Source of the DNA: an uncultured Oscillospiraceae bacterium | GTDB lineage: Bacteria > Bacillota > Clostridia > Oscillospirales > Acutalibacteraceae | Length of the DNA: 16,186 bases | Reading direction: 5' to 3' | Assembly: GCA_900552225.1 (NCBI GenBank) | Contig: URYX01000022.1 | Location: 1-16,186 of the forward strand | In this document: one piece after another, positions 7,281-13,155 of the stretch | Layout: every line of letters begins with the position of its first letter | Position numbering within the stretch: the first letter of the stretch is position 1 | Position numbers and translations under genes: made by a program | Notes under the pieces: generated by a model | What the model was told of the DNA's origin: nothing | The model's database searches: none | What the model saw: only the letters and a program-made list of their open reading frames with translations

Positions 7281-8558
7281 ATGAAGAAACAGTGCAAGAG
7301 AACGGCAGCGCTGCTGCTCGCGGCGGTACTGCTCCTCGGCCTGTCGGCCTGTCAGACGGTGCCGGACGCGTCGGAGCCCGTCAGCGGGACCTCGGCCGCG
7401 GAGGCCGCAACCACCACGACGGCACCGACCACCGGTACCACCGAGCCGGAGCGGACGACTCCCCCGGATATTCCGGCGGTGGAGGGCGACGATCCGCTGC
7501 GCGACCGGATGTATACCCCTGACCCCTCGGAGGTGACCTTCTCGACAGACCCCGTCATCCCCGGTGAAGCGGAGGTGCAGGTGGGGACGCATTACACCGG
7601 CCCGACCATCGCCTTCCGCCGGTCAGATGACGACCCGGCCAGCTTCGGCCTGTGGATCTGGGACTGCCGTGTCATCACCGATTCGCTGCCGAACAGCGAC
7701 CTGACCGTGGACATCCTGTTTGACATGATGCTCCAGAACCGCATCACCGATGTGTATATCCACCTCGGCCGCCTGGCGGACCTCGAGTCCCTGGTCTACT
7801 ATGCGGAGAACGGCGAGGAGGTCCCCGACGACGTGGTGACCGAGATGCAGATGCGCGGCTTCATCAAGAAGTGCTATCGCTACGGGATCCGCGTGGAGGC
7901 GCTGGTGGACGGCGCCGGAGCCGGAGCGGGCCGCTATTTCGGCTTTGACGGCTCCAATACCTATACCTCCGCCAAGATCTATCTGGCCTATATCGCGTCG
8001 TTCAACGAGCGCGGGGCGGACGAGAGCGAGCGCTTCCGCGGTATCCAGTATGACGTGGAGCCGGACTGGAGCGGCTTTGACGGCCGCGCGGCCAATGTGC
8101 AGTACATGGCCAACTTCTTTACCTATATGCGCAGGCTGTTCGACGCCTACGATCTGGAGATGGATTTCTGCATCAACGCGTGGACAAAGGAGACGGACAT
8201 GGTCGTGGATGAGGACGGCTATCGGGTCAACCTGCTCGATGTGCTGACCAGGAAATGCCACTCGCTGACCATCATGGCCTACCGTCCGGCCGCCAAGGAT
8301 CAGTACAGCATCAGCTCGCTCGAGCTGGAATACGGCAAGAAGAACGGCTGCCGCATCATCGTGGGCAGCGAGACCATGCCGCCCGACCGCCTGTCGGCCG
8401 GCGAGCGGAACATCACCTATTATACCCGCGGAGCGGCCGTGATGTCCAAGCAGCAGACGCTGCTGCGGGATATGCTTTCCGACTTCGGCTATGACAACGT
8501 GGGCGGCGCCATCCATCATGCGGAGACGTTCTATCAGATGATGTGCGAAAAGCCGTAA
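7281..8558 (+). CDS. Lipoprotein with putative TIM-barrel glycosidase-like domain, paralog 1
   Basis: A 425-residue secreted lipoprotein of no family I can name. Signal residues 1-23 end GLSA-Cys24; a Thr/Pro-rich linker (about 43-63) leads to the conserved domain from ~120 to the end. Motifs in order: LWIWDCR (Trp125, Trp127, Asp128), DVYIHLGRL, YGIRVEALVDG, YLAYIASF, IQYDVEPDW (Asp258, Glu260), MDFCINAW, LTIMAYR (Tyr334), IIVGSETM and AIHHAETFYQ (His412-413). Their order and spacing suggest successive beta strands of a TIM barrel, with Glu260 as the candidate catalytic acid, comparable to strand 4 (DxE) and strand 6 (MxY) of GH18; this is inference. It is the most divergent of three tandem paralogs and lacks the Asp after MAYR that the other two have. 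ATG 7281 is preferred over ATG 7278 because AGGAGG is then six rather than three bases away. Confidence 0.75.
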   Translation: MKKQCKRTAALLLAAVLLLGLSACQTVPDASEPVSGTSAAEAATTTTAPTTGTTEPERTTPPDIPAVEGDDPLRDRMYTPDPSEVTFSTDPVIPGEAEVQVGTHYTGPTIAFRRSDDDPASFGLWIWDCRVITDSLPNSDLTVDILFDMMLQNRITDVYIHLGRLADLESLVYYAENGEEVPDDVVTEMQMRGFIKKCYRYGIRVEALVDGAGAGAGRYFGFDGSNTYTSAKIYLAYIASFNERGADESERFRGIQYDVEPDWSGFDGRAANVQYMANFFTYMRRLFDAYDLEMDFCINAWTKETDMVVDEDGYRVNLLDVLTRKCHSLTIMAYRPAAKDQYSISSLELEYGKKNGCRIIVGSETMPPDRLSAGERNITYYTRGAAVMSKQQTLLRDMLSDFGYDNVGGAIHHAETFYQMMCEKP

Positions 8559-8607
8559 CGGCCGCAAAGGCCCGCACGGATGACGGAATTTCAGCGGAGG
8601 GATTGTT

Positions 8608-9669
8608 ATGAAGCTACGGCAATGGATCGGTCTTGGCGCGGCGCTGCTGCTCGCGGTGTCGCTTGCGGCGTGCGCCGGAGGCGGCGCCTCGGGGACGGAC
8701 ACGTCCGCACCGGACGCATCGGGCGGCAGCACGAAGCCTGCGGAGTCCGCCGCATCGGAGCCCGCCGCATCGGAGCCGTCCGTCCCGGACGGCACGACGG
8801 CCTCTCCGGATGCGGGCACGACGGCCCCGACCTCCGCGACGGAGGAGTCTCAGCCGCACATCACGTTCCGCGACACATCGGCCGGAGGCGGCAGCATCGG
8901 CTCGTGGTGGTGGAACAATTCACAGATCAGGAACGACGCGACCTGCACAAAGTACCTGCAGTTCCTGCAGGACAATCAGGTGACGGAGGTCTATGCGTCG
9001 CTGGGCGGGATGAAAGCGCAGCAGATCACGGAGTTTGTCCGCAAGGCGGCGGGCTACGGGATCCGCGTGGCGTGGCTGTCGGGCGATGCCTCGTGGATCG
9101 AGTCCGGCAGCACCGGCATCGTGGACGACTATCTGGCCTATCAGAGCAGCGCGCCGGCCGATGCCCGCCTGTATGCGCTGCATCTGGACGTGGAGCCGCA
9201 CCAGCTCGACCTGTTCCGTGAGGACCGCGCCCGGGCGATGCAGCTGTTTGCGGATTTCATCGGCAAGGTGGCCGCGCAGCTTCACGCGGCCGGCGAGGTC
9301 ATCGAGTGGGATATTCCGTTCTGGCTCGAGGACGATACGGTCACCGTGGACGGGGAGTCGGTCAAGCTGCTGACGCACCTGGCCAGGGTGAGCGATACGC
9401 TGTGTCTGATGTCCTACCGGGACAAGGCCTCCCAGATTCTGGGGGTCAGCAAGGAGGAAATTGCGGCCGGCGAGACCTACGGCTGCAAGATCATCTGCGG
9501 TGTGGAGACCTATTCCAAGGAGGGCAACGCTGTCTCCTTTATGGAGGAGGGCAAGACGGTTATGTACCGCGAGCTGGAGACCGTGTATACCACGCTGAAG
9601 ACCAAATCGCTGACCGCCTACGGGGTCGCCATCCACCACGTGGACAAGTGGTATAAGCTGAAGAACTGA
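8608..9669 (+). CDS. Lipoprotein with putative TIM-barrel glycosidase-like domain, paralog 2
   Basis: A 353-residue lipoprotein. The signal ends SLAA-Cys, followed by a low-complexity Ala/Ser/Pro/Thr linker with a tandem AASEP repeat, and the domain from ~88. Motifs: HITFRDTS, GSWWWNN (Trp100-102), EVYASLGGM, YGIRVAWLSGDASWI, YALHLDVEPHQL (Asp194, Glu196), EVIEWDIPFWLEDD, LCLMSYRDKAS (Tyr270, Asp272), IICGVETYSKEGN, VMYREL and VAIHHVDKWYKL (His343-344, Trp348). DxE on one strand, MxYxD two strands later and a terminal aromatic strand resemble GH18-type barrels, but the classical DGxDxDxE sequence is absent, so a new or distant family is likely. GGAGGG lies six bases before the ATG. It starts 49 bases after paralog 1 and ends 47 bases before paralog 3, consistent with one operon. 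By eye it is roughly two-thirds identical to paralog 3 in this domain. Confidence 0.78.
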   Translation: MKLRQWIGLGAALLLAVSLAACAGGGASGTDTSAPDASGGSTKPAESAASEPAASEPSVPDGTTASPDAGTTAPTSATEESQPHITFRDTSAGGGSIGSWWWNNSQIRNDATCTKYLQFLQDNQVTEVYASLGGMKAQQITEFVRKAAGYGIRVAWLSGDASWIESGSTGIVDDYLAYQSSAPADARLYALHLDVEPHQLDLFREDRARAMQLFADFIGKVAAQLHAAGEVIEWDIPFWLEDDTVTVDGESVKLLTHLARVSDTLCLMSYRDKASQILGVSKEEIAAGETYGCKIICGVETYSKEGNAVSFMEEGKTVMYRELETVYTTLKTKSLTAYGVAIHHVDKWYKLKN

Positions 9670-9716
9670 GCCGCGCCGGATACCCCGGTCGGTGCAGCGG
9701 AAAGGGAGAATGACGG

Positions 9717-9752
9717 ATGCAGAAAAAATGGTGGATGCAGAAGAAGTGGTGG
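9717..9752 (+). repeat. 18-bp tandem duplication at the start of paralog 3
   Basis: Two adjacent 18-base units (atgcagaaaaaatggtgg and atgcagaagaagtggtgg) differ at two third-codon positions. Each encodes MQKKWW, so the start codon and charged n-region of the signal peptide are doubled in frame. Confidence 0.9.
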
Positions 9753-10916
9753 ATTGCGGCGGTGGCGGCGGCCGAGGTGCTGCTGCTGACGGCCGCAGCG
9801 GTATCTTGCTCGATCGAAAAGAACCGTACCCCGGATGCCGGAGCGTCCTCCGTGTCCGGAGCCGACGGGTCGGGTACGACCGCCCCATCCCGGGAATCCT
9901 CCCGGCCGGATGCGTCGGATACCGACGGCTCCGATACTCTGCCGAGTGATACGGGCGAGACATCGGACGGCGAGAAAACAACCGAGGGAAGCACAGAAGC
10001 TATGACAACGACAACGGCACAGACCACACAGAAAACCACGTCCTCCGCGGCCCCGACCACGCCGACTACGGCGCCGACGGTGCCGGTGATCGAGGACGGC
10101 AAGCATATCACCTTCCGCGACACCTCCGCCTCCGGCGGCTCGATCGGCGTCTGGTGGTGGAAGAACGCGGACGCCAAGAATACGGCCACACGTGACCGCT
10201 ACCTGAAGTTCCTTCAGGAGAATCAGGTCAGCGAGATCTACCTCTCCGCCGGCAACATGAGCAATGCGCAGACCGCCGAATTCATTCGCGCGGCCGCGGC
10301 CCGCGGCATGCGGGTCGCCCTGCTGTCGGGTGACGCCTCGTGGATTCAGTCGGGCAACACGGACGTGGTGCGGAAGTATCTGGCCTATCAGAGCCAGGCT
10401 CCGGCGGACGCCCGCTATTACGCGCTGCATCTGGATGTGGAGCCGCACCAGCTCGGTGAATTTTCGAGCAACCGCCAGGGCGTGATGCAGCAGTACGCCG
10501 ACTACGTCGGCAAGGTGGCCGCGCAGCTCCATGCGGCGGGCGAGGCCATCGAGTGGGATATTCCCTTCTGGCTGGAGAGCGACACGGTGACGGTCGGCGG
10601 ACAGCGCACCTCTCTGCTGGAGTACATCGCGGAGGTCAGCGACACCATCACCGTCATGTCCTACCGCGACTCGTCGGATCAGATTCTGGGCATCAGCCGG
10701 GAGGAAATCGCCGCAGCCCGGAAAAAGGGCTGCAAGGTGATTCTCGGCGTGGAGACCTCTTCGAAGGAGGGCAACTTTGTCTCCTTCATGGAGGAGGGCA
10801 AGGCGGTCATGTACCGCGAGCTCGGCAAGGTCTACCGTTCCCTGAAGGGCGAAAACCTCCCGGCCTACGGCGTGGCCATTCACCATATGTCCGTGTGGTA
10901 TAACCTGAAGGACTGA
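9717..10916 (+). CDS. Lipoprotein with putative TIM-barrel glycosidase-like domain, paralog 3
   Basis: A 399-residue lipoprotein. The N terminus is unusual: MQKKWW occurs twice in a row before the hydrophobic stretch, which ends TAAAVS-Cys31. A long Ser/Asp/Thr linker (~35-120, with TTTTAQTTQKTT) precedes the domain. Motifs match paralog 2 closely: HITFRDTSAS, GVWWWKN, EIYLSAGNM, RGMRVALLSGDASWI, YALHLDVEPHQL (Asp240, Glu242), AIEWDIPFWLES, ITVMSYRD (Tyr316, Asp318), VILGVETSSKEGN, VMYREL and VAIHHMSVWYNL (His389-390, Trp394). The near-invariant acidic and aromatic residues between paralogs 2 and 3, against freely diverged linkers, point to a shared active or binding site. AAAGGGAG precedes the ATG at 9717 by about eight bases; a second in-frame ATG at 9735 comes from the duplication. 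Last gene of the cluster; enzymatic activity is inferred, and a carbohydrate-binding role remains possible. Confidence 0.78.
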   Translation: MQKKWWMQKKWWIAAVAAAEVLLLTAAAVSCSIEKNRTPDAGASSVSGADGSGTTAPSRESSRPDASDTDGSDTLPSDTGETSDGEKTTEGSTEAMTTTTAQTTQKTTSSAAPTTPTTAPTVPVIEDGKHITFRDTSASGGSIGVWWWKNADAKNTATRDRYLKFLQENQVSEIYLSAGNMSNAQTAEFIRAAAARGMRVALLSGDASWIQSGNTDVVRKYLAYQSQAPADARYYALHLDVEPHQLGEFSSNRQGVMQQYADYVGKVAAQLHAAGEAIEWDIPFWLESDTVTVGGQRTSLLEYIAEVSDTITVMSYRDSSDQILGISREEIAAARKKGCKVILGVETSSKEGNFVSFMEEGKAVMYRELGKVYRSLKGENLPAYGVAIHHMSVWYNLKD

Positions 10917-11017
10917 TCCGCCCGCCCCATAGGAGGTGCCGTGTCTGCGCGGCATACGCCCGCCTCACCACATCCCGCCCGACACCTTCGCGCAAGCGGC
11001 CCGCAAGCGCGTGTGGC

Positions 11018-11115
11018 CGCACACAACCGCACACAACCGCACACAACCGCGCACACGATGGCGCATGGCTGCGCACAGCCGCATACAGCCGCGCCAACCA
11101 GCACGCAGCCCGCAC
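11018..11115. repeat. 10-bp-period tandem repeat tract
   Basis: The unit ccgcacacaa occurs three times exactly (11018-11047), followed by about seven degenerate units keeping a ~10-base phase of gc-ca-rich words (gcgcacacga, ctgcgcacag, ccgcatacag, cagcacgcag and similar). Units are adjacent without spacers, so this is a minisatellite-like tract and not a CRISPR array. It lies between the last lipoprotein gene and its terminator. Confidence 0.75.
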
Positions 11116-11150
11116 GCAACTCATACGTGCGGAATTGCCGGAACATCCCC

Positions 11151-11194
11151 TCCCCGTTTGGACGCCTCTGCGGCGGAAAAACGGGGATTTTTCC
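11151..11194 (+). terminator. Intrinsic terminator of the lipoprotein cluster
   Basis: TCCCCGTTT (11151-11159) pairs with AAACGGGGA (11179-11187), with an inner CGCC/GGCG stem (11163-11166 with 11172-11175), followed directly by TTTTTCC. It lies ~235 bases after the paralog 3 stop. Confidence 0.75.
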
Positions 11195-11280
11195 GTCTGT
11201 GCGCGAAAATCCGCGAATTATCTGTCATCTTTGGTTTACACTGTGCAAATTATACGGCCGAAAATACAAATTTGCGCACG

Positions 11281-11309
11281 TTGACGGTGCGTCATAAGTG
11301 TGCTACAAT
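11281..11309 (+). promoter_or_regulatory. Sigma-A promoter of the phosphohexomutase gene
   Basis: TTGACG (11281-11286), a 17-base spacer, and TACAAT (11304-11309), ~73 bases before the chosen ATG. An imperfect inverted repeat, gtgcaaatt (11243-11251) against aatttgcgcac (11269-11279), abuts the -35 box and could be an operator. Confidence 0.75.
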
Positions 11310-11381
11310 ATCGGATAGAAAGGCCGGAGCCGACCGCAATCGGCGCTCGGCGGCCAACTTTGAAGGAAACAGGTGGAGCAT

Positions 11382-12797
11382 ATGATCAAATTCGGGACGG
11401 GCGGATGGCGCGCCATCATCGGTGACGACTTTATCAAATCCAACATTCAGCGGGTGGCGGCGGCCGTAGCGCGCAAAATGAAGGATGAGAATGCGACGGA
11501 AAACGGGTTTGTGATCGGCTACGACCGCCGTTTCCTGTCGGTCGAAGCGACGCAGTGGATCAGCGAGGTCATGGCGGCGGAGGGCATCCATTGCCGCGTG
11601 ATTGATAAAGAGGCACCGACACCGCTCATCATGTTCACGGTCAACTACTTCAAGACGAAGTACGGCATGGCGGTGACCGCCAGCCATAACCCCGCCACCT
11701 ATAACGGCATCAAGGTGTTTACGGAGGGCGGCCGCGACGCCACGGAGGACGTGACCCACTCCATCGAGCAGTATATCGAGGCCGTCCGCCCCGAGGACAT
11801 CCGCACGATCCACTATAAGGACGCGCTGAGCCTCGGACTGGTGGAGGAAATCGATTCGCAGAATATCTATGTGGATTCCATCCTGAAAAGCGTAAACGTG
11901 GAGGCCATCCGCGAGCGCCATCTGAAGGTGGCACTGGACCCGATGTTCGGCGTATCGACCCGTTCGATGCAGACGGTGCTGATGACCATGCGCTGCGACG
12001 CGGACACCATCCACTATCAGCATGATACGCTGTTCGGCGGCCGCCTGCCGGCCCCGACGGAGGAGACCCTGTTTGACCTGAAGAACTACGTGCTGGAGCA
12101 CGGGATGGACATCGGCATCGCCACCGACGGCGACGCCGACCGCCTCGGCATCATCGACGAAAGGGGCCGCTACATCTCCGCCAACCAGATTCTGACGGTG
12201 CTCTACTACTACCTCCTCAAGTACAAGGGCTGGCACGGTGCGGCCGTGCGCAACCTGGCGACGACGCACATTCTCGATAAGATTGCCAAGGCCTACGGCG
12301 AGACCTGCTATGAGGTGCCGGTCGGCTTCAAGTACATTTCCGCCAAAATGAACGAGACAGACGCCATCATCGGCGGCGAATCCTCCGGCGGTCTGACGGT
12401 GCGCGGCCACATCCAGGGCAAGGACGGTATCTACGCGGCCTCCCTGATGCTCGAGATGCTGGCAGTGACCGGCAAACCGCTGTCCGGCGTCATCAAGGAG
12501 ATGGAGCAGACCTTCGGCAAGACCTACAACGTCGAGGCCAACTGCACCTTTGACGCGGAGCGCAAGCCGGAGCTGCTGCACATCCTGTTTGAGGAGAGGA
12601 AGCTGCCCGATTTCGGCAAGGAAATCGTCCGCATCGGCTATGAGGACGGCTGCAAGGTGTACTTCAAGGACGACGAGTGGATCATCATCCGCTTTTCCGG
12701 CACCGAGCCGCTGCTGCGCGTGTTCTGCGAGGTCAACGACAGCAAGGCCGATGCCAACCGGCTGGTGGAGAAGGTCAAGGAGTTCCTGAAGCTGTAA
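11382..12797 (+). CDS. Phosphoglucomutase/phosphomannomutase family enzyme
   Basis: A 471-residue cytosolic alpha-D-phosphohexomutase. These enzymes interconvert hexose 1- and 6-phosphates and supply sugar nucleotides for wall and surface glycans or for glycogen. All four signature elements are present and intact: the phosphoserine loop TASHNP (Ser101), the metal site DGDADR (Asp249, Asp251, Asp253), the sugar-recognition loop GGESSGG (Glu333, Ser335) and the C-terminal phosphate-binding loop RFSGTEP (residues 437-443). The N-terminal FGTGGWRAIIGDDF is typical of the clostridial single-domain-order subgroup. Whether it prefers glucose or mannose phosphates is not decided by these motifs. ATG at 11382 fits the family start; a GTG three codons earlier (11373) is an alternative, and the AGGTGGAG/AAGGAA sites do not settle it. 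It has its own promoter at 11281; no clear terminator precedes the next promoter at 12845. Confidence 0.92.
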   Translation: MIKFGTGGWRAIIGDDFIKSNIQRVAAAVARKMKDENATENGFVIGYDRRFLSVEATQWISEVMAAEGIHCRVIDKEAPTPLIMFTVNYFKTKYGMAVTASHNPATYNGIKVFTEGGRDATEDVTHSIEQYIEAVRPEDIRTIHYKDALSLGLVEEIDSQNIYVDSILKSVNVEAIRERHLKVALDPMFGVSTRSMQTVLMTMRCDADTIHYQHDTLFGGRLPAPTEETLFDLKNYVLEHGMDIGIATDGDADRLGIIDERGRYISANQILTVLYYYLLKYKGWHGAAVRNLATTHILDKIAKAYGETCYEVPVGFKYISAKMNETDAIIGGESSGGLTVRGHIQGKDGIYAASLMLEMLAVTGKPLSGVIKEMEQTFGKTYNVEANCTFDAERKPELLHILFEERKLPDFGKEIVRIGYEDGCKVYFKDDEWIIIRFSGTEPLLRVFCEVNDSKADANRLVEKVKEFLKL

Positions 12798-12844
12798 ACG
12801 GCGGACAGTAAGAAAAAAAGCGAAAAAAATCGGAAGATTTAGGC

Positions 12845-12873
12845 TTGCTTTTTGCAAAACAATCCGCTATAAT
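12845..12873 (+). promoter_or_regulatory. Sigma-A promoter of the candidate small RNA
   Basis: TTGCTT (12845-12850), a 17-base spacer, and TATAAT (12868-12873, perfect consensus). Transcription would begin at about 12880. The terminator at 12963-13004 follows before any start codon with a ribosome site. Confidence 0.75.
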
Positions 12874-12879
12874 AAGAAA

Positions 12880-13008
12880 GAAGTCGGGAACAGACGGTTT
12901 TGCGGCTTCATCATTTCGGTATTTAGGACGGCGCCAAGCTGTTCTTAGATACAACTCCCCTAAACAAAAGATGCACGGGTCGTAAGGCTCGTGCATCTTT
13001 TGTTGTGT
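12880..13008 (+). ncRNA. Candidate small non-coding RNA (or free-standing attenuated leader)
   Basis: A ~130-nt transcription unit defined by a consensus promoter and a strong terminator, with no plausible ORF or Shine-Dalgarno inside. GAAGTCG (12880-12886) can pair with CGGCTTC (12903-12909), leaving a 16-nt loop whose GAACAG (12888-12893) is complementary to CTGTTC (12939-12944); together these could form a pseudoknot. The 3' part is the terminator hairpin. I compared it mentally with 6S RNA, small SRP RNA, T-box and the common riboswitch consensuses and recognised none. It sits between the phosphohexomutase and miaB genes, and miaB has its own promoter downstream, so an independent sRNA is more likely than a miaB leader. 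Confidence 0.55.
12963..13008 (+). terminator. Intrinsic terminator of the candidate small RNA
   Basis: Positions 12963-12977 (aacaaaagatgcacg) pair perfectly over 15 bp with 12990-13004 across a 12-nt loop. The distal arm is T-rich (cttttgttgtgt), so it can act as a terminator rightward and partly leftward. Confidence 0.85.
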
Positions 13009-13056
13009 CCGCTTTTCCCGCCCGCGGATTTTTTTCGGAAAGCGGGGGAAAAGCGG

Positions 13057-13085
13057 TTGAAAAGAAGACGGAAATTTGCTATAAT
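13057..13085 (+). promoter_or_regulatory. Sigma-A promoter of the miaB operon
   Basis: TTGAAA (13057-13062), a 17-base spacer, and TATAAT (13080-13085), 70 bases before the miaB ATG. Confidence 0.8.
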
Positions 13086-13155
13086 AAATCAGATTAAGGG
13101 ATTCGCTGCCGCGGGGCGGCGGCCGCCCGGAACGGAGAGACACGGGAGGAACACC

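Larger units (their letters stand above)
10917..11381 (+). other. Non-coding stretch after the lipoprotein cluster
   Basis: 465 bases without a convincing gene. It opens with an orphan AGGAGG (10931-10936) four bases before a GTG whose ORF is low-complexity and runs through the terminator. Then come a C/A/G-rich 10-bp-period repeat tract (~11018-11115), an intrinsic terminator (11151-11194), an AT-rich inverted repeat (11243-11279) and the promoter of the phosphohexomutase gene (11281-11309). Confidence 0.6.
12798..13155 (+). other. Intergenic region holding a small-RNA unit and the miaB promoter
   Basis: 358 bases without a protein gene. It holds an A-rich stretch after the phosphohexomutase stop, a promoter (12845-12873), a candidate non-coding RNA (12880-13008), an imperfect inverted repeat of cttttcccgc with gcgggggaaaag (13012-13053), and the miaB promoter (13057-13085) with a GC-rich leader. 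Confidence 0.6.

Noticed and set aside
5553..7592. 679-codon minus-strand open frame opposite the solute-binding lipoprotein
   Set aside because: It covers a well-supported lipoprotein gene, crosses its terminator, and has no recognisable domain or ribosome site.
8608..10916. Firm assignment of the barrel lipoproteins to GH18
   Set aside because: Only a DxE and an MxY pattern resemble GH18; the full DGxDxDxE signature is missing, so only a fold-level resemblance is proposed.
11018..11115. CRISPR array
   Set aside because: Units are ~10 bp and adjacent with no spacers, and there are no cas genes nearby.
10936..11385. Overlapping low-complexity ORFs (His/Thr/Pro/Arg-rich) after paralog 3, and Cys/Val-rich ones on the other strand
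   Set aside because: They arise from the 10-bp repeats and continue through the terminator at 11151-11194 and the promoter at 11281-11309; only the orphan ribosome site is kept as an observation.
12880..13008. 6S RNA, small SRP RNA, T-box or known riboswitch
   Set aside because: None of the conserved sequence blocks I know for these classes could be found, and the downstream gene is not one they usually control; kept as an unassigned RNA.
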